Source: CAYOBW01 sp964402115
Lineage (GTDB): Bacteria > Verrucomicrobiota > Kiritimatiellia > UBA8416 > CAYOBW01
Length of the DNA: 64,000 nucleotides
Direction: 5' to 3'
Assembly (NCBI GenBank): GCA_964402115.1
Contig: CAYOBW010000001.1
Span: 1 to 64,000, forward strand
A program made the position numbers and the translations under genes. Below the pieces are notes generated by a model. The model did not search any database. It saw only the letters and a list, made by a program, of their open reading frames with translations, and was not told the DNA's origin. Each line of letters starts with the position of its first letter. The stretch's first letter is position 1. Below are positions 47,642 to 55,411 of the stretch, in pieces.

Positions 47642-48109
47642 ATGGAACTGTTTCTCATCCTGCTGCTGGCCGGGCTCATCCTGCTGGGCGCGGAGATCTT
47701 CGTGCCTGGCGGCGTGCTCGGCGTGGTGGGCGCCCTTGCGCTGGCCGGGGCGGTGGGCATGGGCTTCGTGGCGTTCGGCCCGGTGATCGGCACGTACGTG
47801 GCGATTGTCGTGGCGCTGCTCGCGGGGGTGGCGATCGTGCTGTGGATGATCATCTTCCCGCGCACGCGCCTGGGGCGGAACATGACCGTTTCCCGCACGC
47901 TGCAGGGGGCCAAGGCCGGCCCCGCGGAGTCGGGGGCGCTGGTGGGCCAGGAGGGCGAAGCGCTGTCGGATCTGCGGCCGGCCGGCTACGCGCAGTTTGC
48001 AAACCGCCGCGTGGATGTGGTGACGTCCGGGGGCTACGTGGCCCAGGGTGCACGGGTGAAGGTTGTGCGGGTCGAGGGCGCCCGCGTGGTTGTGCAGCAG
48101 GTGGGGTAG
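47642..48109 (+). CDS. NfeD family protein, short form
   Basis: The 155-residue protein has two or three transmembrane helices in its first 75 residues (LFLILLLAGLILLGAEIFVP) and a C-terminal OB-fold (about 95-155: GEALSDLRPAGYAQFANRRVDVVTSGG). It lacks the protease domain of the preceding gene. Short NfeD proteins partner with flotillin-like FloA, whose gene begins 28 nt downstream. The start is ATG at 47642, directly after the upstream stop. Confidence 0.9.
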   Translation: MELFLILLLAGLILLGAEIFVPGGVLGVVGALALAGAVGMGFVAFGPVIGTYVAIVVALLAGVAIVLWMIIFPRTRLGRNMTVSRTLQGAKAGPAESGALVGQEGEALSDLRPAGYAQFANRRVDVVTSGGYVAQGARVKVVRVEGARVVVQQVG

Positions 48110-48136
48110 GGGAACGCTGACGGAAGGGGAGATGCT

Positions 48137-49153
48137 ATGAATCCGTTCTTGGTTGTCGTGGCGGCCGTATCCGCCATTATCGTGCTGGGGCTCCTGATCG
48201 TGGTGCTGAACTTCATCGGCGTCTGGATTCGCGCGCTGATGTCGGGCGCCAAGGTGTCGCTCTTTGCACTGATCGGCATGAAGCTGCGCAAGGTGCCGGC
48301 CACGCTGATCGTGGACGCGCGCATCCGCGTGATCAAGGCCGGGCTCAGCATCTCGATCGACGAGGTGGAGGCGCACTATCTCGCCGGCGGCGACGTGCTC
48401 AACGTGGTCAGCGCGCTGCTCGCGGCGGACAAGGCGGGGATCGACCTCTCCTTCAAGCGGGCCGCGGCGATCGACCTCGCCGGCCGAGACGTGCTGGACG
48501 CGGTGCGCACGAGCGTCAACCCGAAGGTCATCGACTGCCCGGATCCCTCCAAGGGCGGCACGACGATGCTGGACGCGGTGGCCAAGGACGGCATCCGGCT
48601 GCTGGTCAAGGCCCGCGTGACCGTGCGCGCCAACATCGAGCGCCTCGTCGGCGGCGCCAAGGAGGACACGATCATCGCCCGCGTGGGCCAGGGCATCGTC
48701 AGCGCCATCGGCTCTTCCCCCTCCTACAAGGACGTGCTCGAGAACCCCGACCAGATCAGCCGCAAGGTGCTGACCAGCGGGCTGGATGCGCAGACCGGCT
48801 TCGAGATCGTCTCGATCGATATCGCGGACATCAGCGTCGCCGGCATGAGCGACGCCGCGAACGTGGGCGCCCGCCTGGAGACGGAGCGGGCCGAAGCGGA
48901 CAAGAAGATGCGGCAGGCCGAGGCCGAGGGGCGCCGGGCGCTGGCCGTGGCGCGCGAGCAGGAGATGCGCGCCATGGTGCAGGAGATGCAGGCGCACGTG
49001 ATCGAGGCGCAGGCCGAGGTGCCGCGCGCCATGGCCGAGGCCCTGCGGATGGGCCGGCTGGGGGTCATGGATTTCTACCGGCTGCAGAACATCGAGGCCG
49101 ATACGAACATGCGGCGGACCATTGCCGGCGAGGAGAAGAAGGCTGACCATTGA
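48137..49153 (+). CDS. floA: Flotillin-like protein FloA
   Basis: The 338-residue protein has one N-terminal membrane helix (about 4-26), an SPFH/band-7 domain (about 40-230: VIDCPDPSKGG, VKARVTVRANIERLVGGA, DTIIARVGQGIVSAIG, DIADISVAGM) and a Glu/Ala-rich coiled coil (about 235-300). Length matches Bacillus FloA. It scaffolds functional membrane microdomains together with NfeD. It follows both NfeD genes and precedes a proline-rich partner in one operon. Confidence 0.93.
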   Translation: MNPFLVVVAAVSAIIVLGLLIVVLNFIGVWIRALMSGAKVSLFALIGMKLRKVPATLIVDARIRVIKAGLSISIDEVEAHYLAGGDVLNVVSALLAADKAGIDLSFKRAAAIDLAGRDVLDAVRTSVNPKVIDCPDPSKGGTTMLDAVAKDGIRLLVKARVTVRANIERLVGGAKEDTIIARVGQGIVSAIGSSPSYKDVLENPDQISRKVLTSGLDAQTGFEIVSIDIADISVAGMSDAANVGARLETERAEADKKMRQAEAEGRRALAVAREQEMRAMVQEMQAHVIEAQAEVPRAMAEALRMGRLGVMDFYRLQNIEADTNMRRTIAGEEKKADH

Positions 49154-49207
49154 GCCGGGGCGGCGCGCTGACGCGCCGCGCGGTTCGCCACCTGGAGTTC
49201 CCGACGC

Positions 49208-49864
49208 ATGCTGCCCCCCCTGCACAGCGTACGAGCCGGCTTCGATGACCTGATCGGCGTCGTGTTCGTGCTCGCCATCATCGTCAGCCGGATTATCGGC
49301 GCGCTGCGCAAGGACCGCAAGCGGGCCGAGGAGCTGGCCGCGCCGGGCGAGCGTCCGGTGGTCGCTCCTCCCGCGCCGGTTCGGCCACCTGGCGAAGACG
49401 AGCTGAATGTGCCCGGGCGCGAATTGCGCGAGTTCCTGGAGAGCCTGGCGCGTGGGTCGGATGTGCCGGTCCCGCCTTCCCCGCCGCCCGTTCCCCGCCC
49501 GCCCGCCCCGGTGGTGCTTGTGCCCCGCCCGACGGCTGCCGGGCGGCATGCCGGAGAATCCCGTGCCGCGGCCCGCGCGGAGCAGCGAGCCGACCGCCGT
49601 CGCACGGCCCCGTCCGTCACGCCTCCGCCTCCACCTCCGCTTGCGTCTGCGCCGGCCCCGTCGATCCCCGTGCCGACCGCTGTGCTGCCACCGCCGGAGC
49701 AATTGCCCGCCCTGGCTTACGCGCTGGCTCCTACCCTGCCCGCACCGCCCCCCGGCGTCTCACGTGCCCGCTTGCTCATGCAACTGCGCACCCCGGACAG
49801 TGTGCGCGAGGCCGTCGTCCTTCGCGAAATCCTCGGTCCACCCATCGGCCTGCGCGGGTGGTGA
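49208..49864 (+). CDS. Proline-rich membrane-anchored protein of the FloA operon
   Basis: The 218-residue protein has one N-terminal helix (about 14-31: LIGVVFVLAIIVSRIIGAL), a basic stretch, a long Pro-rich linker (about 55-180) and a short C-terminal block, LLMQLRTPDSVREAVVLREI, ending LGPPIGLRGW. Similar tails (REAVVLREILGPP) are a recurring feature in PVC proteins next to flotillin or other genes; function unknown. The 55-nt spacing places it in the NfeD-FloA operon. Confidence 0.75.
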   Translation: MLPPLHSVRAGFDDLIGVVFVLAIIVSRIIGALRKDRKRAEELAAPGERPVVAPPAPVRPPGEDELNVPGRELREFLESLARGSDVPVPPSPPPVPRPPAPVVLVPRPTAAGRHAGESRAAARAEQRADRRRTAPSVTPPPPPPLASAPAPSIPVPTAVLPPPEQLPALAYALAPTLPAPPPGVSRARLLMQLRTPDSVREAVVLREILGPPIGLRGW

Positions 49865-49900
49865 AGGGGTGGAGGGTTGCGGAGGGCGCAGCCCCGCGTG

Positions 49901-50368
49901 TCACTTGCCGCCGGCGAACCAGACGCGTACGAGGCGGCGGCGGACGCCCCACTGCTGGGCGGCAGCGTGGGAGTGGAAGAACAGGTCAATGTGGTCGCCC
50001 TTCATCTTGGAACCGGTGTCTTCGACCCGGCCGTAGCCGTAGCCGTCGATGTACATGATCGTGCCGAAGGGATAGCGCGACGTGTCGGCGGAGATCGTTC
50101 CCTTCCAGGCGTGTGCGCCGCTGGAGGTCACTCCCACGGCCTTGGGCTTGCCGGCGTTGGGACCGCTGGCGATTACCGGCGAGCCCAGCCAGGTGCGTCG
50201 CCAGTTGCAGCACACGCCGCATTTGCAGTAGCCGGTGACCGTCATGGTCCGTTCCACCGCTGCGACATGCCGCGGCGGGCGCAGTTGCTGGCACCCGGCC
50301 AGCAGGGCCGTCACTCCGATCAACGCCGCCATCCGCAGCATGCTCTTGACCACCATGCGCGCGAGCAT
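49901..50368 (-). CDS. 3D-domain lipoprotein (putative lytic transglycosylase-like)
   Basis: The 155-residue protein has a lipoprotein signal (LLAGC). The mature part is a 3D domain, named for three conserved aspartates seen here in ISADTSRYPFGT, VEDTGSKMKG and GDHIDLFF, with a Cys-rich TGYCKCGVCC segment at its start. 3D domains form the catalytic double-psi barrel of MltA-type and Sps/YabE-type peptidoglycan enzymes. It probably acts on the cell wall from the outer membrane. Later in-frame ATGs at 50356 and 50341 are possible starts. Convergent with the FloA operon. Confidence 0.85.
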   Translation of the reverse strand: MLARMVVKSMLRMAALIGVTALLAGCQQLRPPRHVAAVERTMTVTGYCKCGVCCNWRRTWLGSPVIASGPNAGKPKAVGVTSSGAHAWKGTISADTSRYPFGTIMYIDGYGYGRVEDTGSKMKGDHIDLFFHSHAAAQQWGVRRRLVRVWFAGGK

Positions 50369-50439
50369 ACGGGAAAACGGGATCGGGAATCAACCCCGAT
50401 CCTGTTCCCTGTGTAACGCTGCAGTACCACGGGGGGCGC

Positions 50440-50511
50440 TAACGGCGGAGACCGCCGTCTCCACGCCTCGTCGCCTGCCCACGCGATGGAGACGGCCGTC
50501 CCCGGCCGTTA
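50440..50511. repeat. REP-like palindromic element, copy 3
   Basis: The arms are 50440-50463 (TAACGGCGGAGACCGCCGTC...) and 50486-50511 (ATGGAGACGGCCGTCCCCGG...GTTA). Same family as 2076 and 3549. The right arm is identical to that of copy 2 over 26 bp. Confidence 0.85.
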
Positions 50512-50625
50512 TGTGCCATGTACGCCCCGTGCGTCACGGAGGCGTTACTCCCCCGTGAATAAACCCCGTTCCGGCATCGTCAGAGTGGACAGAAGGGGAC
50601 AAAAGGGAGAGAATAGGGGGCAACC

Positions 50626-51723
50626 ATGAAAACCGGATTGTACAGGGCGATGATCGGTGTGACGCTGGGCCTGAGCTTGGCGGCGCGGGCCGGCGATGTC
50701 AGCTTCGGTCTTTCGTATGCGTCAGGCGAGGCGCCGTACGAGCCCGTCTACGTCGAGGGGCAGGACGTGTCGGACGTCAACGTCTTCTACCAGACCCTGT
50801 CTCCGCACGGTCGCTGGATCGATATGCAGGGCATGGGGTTATGCTGGCAGCCGGCTGTGGCGGTCGCGACCACGGGCTGGCATCCCTACTGCCAGAACGG
50901 CCGTTGGGTCTGGAGTACCCGCGGCTGGTACTGGCAGTCGTCCTATCCGTGGGGCTGGGCGCCGTTCCACTACGGTCGCTGGACGTTGGAGCCATCCTGC
51001 GGTTGGGTCTGGGTGCCAGGCACGGTTTGGGCGCCGGCCTGGGTCAACTGGCGGTATGACGACGACAGCCACCTTGGCTGGGCGCCGTTGCCGCCGGGAA
51101 CGACCTTCATGACGGGCTCCGGACTCTGCTACGGCGGGCGACCCGTGGGTACAGACTTCGGTTTCGGCCTGACCGCCAGCCACTATGTCTTCGTGTCTTC
51201 AGACAGCTTCCTGTCCTTTGACATCGGCTACGTGGCCATGCCGTGGTCGTCCTGCAACCGCTACTACGAGCAGTCGCATCACGTGTACCACGGCTATAAC
51301 GGCCACCGGGGCGGCTCCGAGCCCTTCCGCCACGAACTGCCTCCCGAGATGATCCGGTCGCCCTCGCGCCGCAGCCTGCGCACGCAGCAGGTCGTCATGG
51401 ATCGCGCAGCCGCCCCGCAGCAGCCGGCCTATACGCCGATGACCCGGTCCGGCGGTGGCTCCGAGCGCACCTACACGCCCGCGTACACGCCAGCCCCCAG
51501 CGCGCCGTCCTCGCGGCGCAGCGCGAATGTGATGTCGGTGGCGCGGCAGGCCAGTGCGCCCGCGCCCTCGTACACGCCGGCGCCGGCCACGCGCAGCGCC
51601 CCGTCCAGCCCGCGTGTCACGAGCAGTGTCTCCGCGCCGGCTCGCTCCACGGCTCCCGCGTCCGCCCCGGCCTCGTCCGGCAGCAGGCGCAGCTCGGCTA
51701 TCCGGCAGATCAACGGTCACTGA
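50626..51723 (+). CDS. Secreted Trp-rich DUF6600-like protein
   Basis: The 365-residue protein has a signal peptide (about 1-23). Residues about 40-190 form an aromatic domain with repeated GRW/GW motifs: LSPHGRWIDMQGMGLCWQP, NGRWVWSTRGWYW, YPWGWAPFHYGRW, GWVWVPGTVWAPAWVNWRYD, HLGWAPLPPG. This is the DUF6600 pattern seen in exported proteins of PVC and proteobacteria. The C-terminal half is Pro/Ser/Ala-rich and probably unstructured. The start has GGGGGCAACC upstream. Role unknown; likely envelope-associated. Confidence 0.8.
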   Translation: MKTGLYRAMIGVTLGLSLAARAGDVSFGLSYASGEAPYEPVYVEGQDVSDVNVFYQTLSPHGRWIDMQGMGLCWQPAVAVATTGWHPYCQNGRWVWSTRGWYWQSSYPWGWAPFHYGRWTLEPSCGWVWVPGTVWAPAWVNWRYDDDSHLGWAPLPPGTTFMTGSGLCYGGRPVGTDFGFGLTASHYVFVSSDSFLSFDIGYVAMPWSSCNRYYEQSHHVYHGYNGHRGGSEPFRHELPPEMIRSPSRRSLRTQQVVMDRAAAPQQPAYTPMTRSGGGSERTYTPAYTPAPSAPSSRRSANVMSVARQASAPAPSYTPAPATRSAPSSPRVTSSVSAPARSTAPASAPASSGSRRSSAIRQINGH

Positions 51724-51757
51724 AAACGCAGTCTCACAACCCCATGGAGGAGTAAGC

Positions 51758-52408
51758 ATGAAGATTCGTACACCTGTTGTCCTGTGTGCCGCCCTGCTGC
51801 TGGGAACCCGCTTCGCGCCGGCTGCCGACGAGTCGTCGTCGGATGTGGTCGTGCGTTTCCAGTACGTGGCGCCGGCCGAGAGCGAGGACTGGGACAGGGC
51901 CGTTGGCCTTGAAGGGCAGTTCCGCCTCTGGGGGTCCAAGAACGTCGGCGTGGCGCTGGCGGTCGGCTACCAGTCGTGGGCGGCGGTGGAGGACTCCTAC
52001 GTGGATGACAGCGATGGCTACTACTCCAGCTTGATCGAGGGCGATGCCGCGGTCATGCCCGTGGGGGTGTCGCTGCTGGGGCGCGGCGAGTTCATGGAGG
52101 ATGTGAACATCGTCGTCGAGGGCGGTTTGCGCTATGCCTTCGTGGATTCCTCCATCGAGAGTTCCACGTACTACGAGCGCGGAGGGGTGGGGGATCGCAC
52201 CGTCGGGACGATCGACATCGAGAACGCGGTCCTCGGCATCCTGGCCGTGGAGCTCGACATGCGCGTCTCGGAGAACCTCGCGCTGACGCTGGGCATCGGC
52301 TACCAGCTCGATCTTTCGGGCCCCAAGGAGACGTACCTCGGCGAGAGCATCGGCGATACGGACTTCTCGGGCACGCTCATCACGGCTGGCGCCTGCCTGA
52401 CGTTCTAG
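51758..52408 (+). CDS. Outer-membrane beta-barrel-like protein
   Basis: The start at 51758 has a strong ribosome site, GGAGGAG. The 216-residue product has a signal peptide (about 1-23, ending APAAD). Alternating hydrophobic strands typical of small porin-like barrels follow: GVALAVGYQSWAAV, NIVVEGGLRYAFV, NLALTLGIGYQLDL, and a terminal ITAGACLTF ending in Phe. It is 34 nt after the DUF6600-like gene, so probably co-transcribed. Its end overlaps the convergent ferritin-like gene by 4 nt. Confidence 0.72.
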   Translation: MKIRTPVVLCAALLLGTRFAPAADESSSDVVVRFQYVAPAESEDWDRAVGLEGQFRLWGSKNVGVALAVGYQSWAAVEDSYVDDSDGYYSSLIEGDAAVMPVGVSLLGRGEFMEDVNIVVEGGLRYAFVDSSIESSTYYERGGVGDRTVGTIDIENAVLGILAVELDMRVSENLALTLGIGYQLDLSGPKETYLGESIGDTDFSGTLITAGACLTF

Positions 52409-52899
52409 GCCTGCCTGCGGTTCCGGAGGGCGGCGGTCAACGTGACGACGTGCGCCTTCTCCTCGCGGATGATCCGATCGAGTTGCGCTTTCGCCTCCCG
52501 GCCGGCCATGGCATCTTTCAGGCCCATGTAGAAGAGGATGGCCTGCTTCTCCAGGTCAACCGCGATCTCTAGCAGCTTGGTGAGATTCTCGCGTCCGGTC
52601 AGCTTGTCGGCCACGGAGGGGGAGCCCTCCACGCTGATACCGTCCATGACCGCTGCCAGGAAGAGGCCGCCCTCAGGGCGCAGCTCCTCGGCGCCCTCCT
52701 TCTGGGCGGCCAGGGCGAGCTTGCGCATTTCCGTGAAGACGCGCTTGTGCTCATCCTCCATGCCCGCCAGTTCCTCCAGGTAGGCCCGCGCGGCCGCGTT
52801 CTTCTGTCCGGCCGCGGCCTTGCGGTAGAACGCGGCGCCATTGCTTTCGATCTGAATCGCGAGGCCGAAGACCTCGCGCATGTTCATCAGTGCGCTCAT
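52405..52899 (-). CDS. Ferritin-like (rubrerythrin-type) di-iron protein
   Basis: The 164-residue all-helical protein has a four-helix ferritin-like pattern with two half-sites: IQIESNGAAFY with LAGMEDEHKR (Glu18, Glu48, His51), and DLEKQAILFYMGL with REEKAHVV. These match the ExxH pairs of erythrin domains. There is no rubredoxin-like tail; a separate rubredoxin is encoded at 55114. Probably involved in peroxide or oxygen protection. Confidence 0.82.
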   Translation of the reverse strand: MSALMNMREVFGLAIQIESNGAAFYRKAAAGQKNAAARAYLEELAGMEDEHKRVFTEMRKLALAAQKEGAEELRPEGGLFLAAVMDGISVEGSPSVADKLTGRENLTKLLEIAVDLEKQAILFYMGLKDAMAGREAKAQLDRIIREEKAHVVTLTAALRNRRQA

Positions 52900-53170
52900 G
52901 GTGAGTTCCTCCCGGGGCGTGTACGTCAGCCGGCGGCATGCCGGCCCCCGCCAGCCCTCCGTTCGTGCGTAAGCGTGCCGCCGCCGGCTTCAGGTGTCAA
53001 TGCCGAAACACAGATCGGGGTCAGACGGTCAGACGAAAAGCGTCGTGGCCCTGGCATGCGGGGCCTTACGGCGTGGCGGCGAAGTTTTAGAGGTCTTGGG
53101 ATGCGGGTCGACACGTGCCGGAGCGGCCTGTCTGGGGGGGTGGTCAATCAGCCGCCCGGTTAGCGTAAGG

Positions 53171-53275
53171 GCTTGTCATCCTGAGCGGAGCGAAGGATCT
53201 CCCGCCGTAAGGCGGGCTCTCGGCGTCCGCACGGCGGGTACGCCGAGATCCTTCGCTTCGCTCAGGATGACAAGC
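53171..53275. repeat. Long inverted repeat, GTCATCCTGAGCG family
   Basis: The 30-bp arms GCTTGTCATCCTGAGCGGAG... (53171-53200) and ...TCGCTCAGGATGACAAGC (53246-53275) are inverted copies with one mismatch. Two smaller hairpins lie between (CCCGCCGTAAGGCGGGC; CTCGGCG...CGCCGAG). The core is a repeat found in many unrelated bacteria. The rest of 52900-53561 holds no gene, only a CCGCCGTGAGGCGGCGG hairpin and a 13-bp tandem repeat (53419-53444). Confidence 0.85.
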
Positions 53276-53561
53276 GCGTTTTGCATCGCCGCTTGCAGGG
53301 TGCGACGTGTTTTTCATGGAATCGTAAGCGTCTCACACAAGCACTTATTGCGCTAGGGATGTGACGTAATTGCCCTGCCGCCGTGAGGCGGCGGACAGCA
53401 CGCTTCGCGATGCCCATTGGGCTGCGAACGTGGGCTGCGAACGTGGTTTCGCCAAGAGAACTAGTTGCGAATGAATACGTTACAGCGTAACCAGACGACT
53501 CTGAACGGCTTGCGGCCGCTTTTCGACGGTTAAACGGCGCTGTAGGGCTCCGGCGCTTCCC

Positions 53562-53849
53562 TCACGGCCCAAGTCCCTCCGCCAGGCGTTGTCCCCCGCT
53601 GTTCGAGAATGAAGCGGGACCGATGTCCGTCCGGAAGCGCTGAAGCTGACCTGTCAGTTTCGCATAACCGCTCCAGCGCCACTCGGCGGGGTGCGTAACC
53701 GCGCCGGCGCGAACCATGTTCAACTCCACGTACAGCAGGCCATTCCACAAGTGCCGACCGTTCTCGATGACCGTGCGCTGATATGTGTCTTCCCAGAACG
53801 CGCCACTGGTTCTCTTGCGCCTGTTTTCCGCTTGTTTGCGCAAACCCAT
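53562..53849 (-). pseudogene. C-terminal fragment of a REP-associated (Y1/RAYT) transposase
   Basis: The minus strand encodes FWEDTYQRTVIEN, then LYVELNMVRAGAVTHPAEW and RWSGYAKL, the characteristic C-terminal block of IS200-like REP-associated tyrosine transposases. The N-terminal part with the HUH motif and catalytic Tyr is absent, and the sequence upstream belongs to the leader of the divergent membrane-protein gene. It lies beside the 53171-53275 inverted repeat. Confidence 0.8.
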
Positions 53850-53928
53850 AATGCTACCTTCTTCGGGCCGTTTAAACGCCGCCCGGATCGGCATACGAAG
53901 GCCGGACAGGCGCAGGAGGAGGTGGCAG

Positions 53929-54135
53929 ATGACAGTTGAGAACGCCGTTCGCACAATGGCGGGCAGTTTCGTCCTGATCAGCCTGGGGCTGGGGTACTGG
54001 GTGCATCACGGCTGGTTCCTGTTCACGGCCTTTGTCGGCGTGAACCTGATCCAGTCGGCTTTCACGGGCTTCTGCCCGGCCGAGCTGATCTTCCGCCGGA
54101 TGGGCCTGCGCTCAGCCGGTTCCTACGGTCGGTAA
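53929..54135 (+). CDS. DUF2892 (YgaP-like) small membrane protein
   Basis: The start at 53929 follows AGGAGGAGGTGGCAG, a strong ribosome site; a longer ORF from 53785 overlaps the transposase relic and is rejected. The 68-residue product has two hydrophobic helices and the DUF2892 pattern NAVRTMAGSFVLISL ... TGFCPAELIFRRMG. The motif GFCPA is typical of the transmembrane part of YgaP. Spacing of 9 nt to the next gene indicates an operon. Confidence 0.85.
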   Translation: MTVENAVRTMAGSFVLISLGLGYWVHHGWFLFTAFVGVNLIQSAFTGFCPAELIFRRMGLRSAGSYGR

Positions 54136-54144
54136 GGAGCGGTC

Positions 54145-54504
54145 GTGCTGGCTTTCGCGCAACGGATTCCGGTGGCGGTCCAGACGTCGGTCCTGCTGCT
54201 GTTCTCCAACCTCTTCATGACCGTGGCGTGGTATGCCCACCTCAAGAACCTGTCCGATCGCAAGTGGTACGTTGCGGCGGTGATCAGCTGGGGGATCGCG
54301 TTCTTCGAGTACATCATCCAGGTGCCCGCCAACCGGATTGGCTACACCGAGTTGAGCCTGGCCCAGCTCAAGATCCTGCAGGAGGTTGTGACCCTGTCGG
54401 TCTTCGTGCCCTTCGCGGTCTTCTACATGAACCAGCCGCTGAAGCTCGACTACGTCTGGGCCGGGCTGTGCCTGGTAGGGGCGGTCTACTTCATCTTCCG
54501 GTAG
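54145..54504 (+). CDS. DMT-family (DUF486) membrane protein
   Basis: The 119-residue protein has four transmembrane helices and matches DUF486 throughout: SNLFMTVAWYAHLKN, WGIAFFEYIIQVPANRIGY, LKILQEVVTLSVFVPFAVF. These resemble half-size drug/metabolite transporters; substrate unknown. The GTG start at 54145 is preceded by AAGGAGCG. Its 3' end overlaps the convergent receiver gene by 14 nt. Confidence 0.85.
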   Translation: MLAFAQRIPVAVQTSVLLLFSNLFMTVAWYAHLKNLSDRKWYVAAVISWGIAFFEYIIQVPANRIGYTELSLAQLKILQEVVTLSVFVPFAVFYMNQPLKLDYVWAGLCLVGAVYFIFR

Positions 54505-54862
54505 CGGCCGCGGCAGTCAGGGCATGCTTGACCATTTTCAGCATGTCGTCCATGGAGAACGGCTTCTGCAGGAAGTGGACGACGTTCCCGAACTCCTTGA
54601 GCTCCTTCTCGTCGAACCCTTCGAACCCGGCCATCACGATGGTGGGAACCTTCAGGCCCTCGGCCTGCATCAACAGGAGCAGCTCGGCGCCATTGATGCG
54701 GGGCATGTTCATGTCGAGAAGCACGCAGCGGCAGGTGGCTGATTTCACAAGGTCGAAGGCCTCCACGCCGTCGGCGGCCGTGGCCACGCGGTAGCCCTGA
54801 TTTTCCAGCACCGTTTTCACCAGGGTGCAGATCGCCTGGTCGTCGTCCACCACGAGAATCAT
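54491..54862 (-). CDS. Stand-alone response-regulator receiver domain
   Basis: The start is taken at 54862 (MILVVDDDQA); the open frame reaches much farther upstream but only this part is homologous. The 123-residue receiver has the acidic pocket VVDDDQ, the phospho-acceptor Asp50 in CVLLDMNMP and the Lys of FLQKPFS. The conserved Thr/Ser after beta-4 is replaced by Met (TIVMAGFE), so signalling kinetics may differ. There is no output domain and no histidine kinase beside it; it is CheY/Spo0F-like. Confidence 0.88.
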   Translation of the reverse strand: MILVVDDDQAICTLVKTVLENQGYRVATAADGVEAFDLVKSATCRCVLLDMNMPRINGAELLLLMQAEGLKVPTIVMAGFEGFDEKELKEFGNVVHFLQKPFSMDDMLKMVKHALTAAAATGR

Positions 54863-54985
54863 AACCGCATCTCCGCCTTTCGAGGGCGGGCAGGTGTCGC
54901 GAGCCAGACCCGTATCCCCTTGAAGGAGAGCATACGTGCCCACCCTCGCCGCTGCAAGCCCGGATTCCATGGCGGAAAAAACAGG

Positions 54986-55014
54986 TTGAGCCGCTGCGCG
55001 CCCGCCGCTATAGT
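54986..55014 (+). promoter_or_regulatory. Sigma-70 type promoter for rubredoxin
   Basis: TTGAGC (54986-54991), a 17-nt spacer and TATAGT (55009-55014). Transcription would begin near 55021, giving a leader of about 90 nt before the rubredoxin start. Confidence 0.7.
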
Positions 55015-55113
55015 GCGCGGAGTGGGTCGGCACAGGTCCGGCCTTGCCAGGCGGGGCCGCGGACGGGGCGTCGCGGTTCGGACGGAAAGACAGCAACACC
55101 AGGGAGACGACGT

Positions 55114-55272
55114 ATGGACAAGTTTGTCTGCAACGTGTGCGGGTATGTCTACAACCCGAAGACTGGCGATCCGGATAATGGGATCGAGCCCGGCACCCCG
55201 TTCGCTGAACTGCCGGACGAGTGGGTCTGCCCCGAGTGCGGCGCCTCCAAGGACGATTTCTCCCCCGTTTGA
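55114..55272 (+). CDS. Rubredoxin
   Basis: The 52-residue product begins MDKFVCNVCGYVYNP and contains the second knuckle EWVCPECGASKDDF. The four iron ligands are Cys6, Cys9, Cys39 and Cys42. Length and spacing are canonical. The ATG follows AGGGAGACG. A small electron carrier, it may serve the ferritin-like protein encoded at 52405. Monocistronic from the promoter at 54986. Confidence 0.95.
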   Translation: MDKFVCNVCGYVYNPKTGDPDNGIEPGTPFAELPDEWVCPECGASKDDFSPV

Positions 55273-55411
55273 CGGCTTCGTGACGGACTGGGAACCCTGG
55301 CGGGTGCGTTCGCACCGGCTGGCGGCAACTCTGTCGCGCGGCGCACGCGGTGGTGTGGGTCGCGCGGGTAGCGGAGTCGGCTGACCGGACGCGGGCTTGG
55401 GAGGGCGGCGG

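Noticed and set aside
49208..49864. Proline-rich ORF as a spurious GC-rich frame
   Set aside because: Kept as a gene because it has a membrane helix, a recurring C-terminal motif and operon position after floA.
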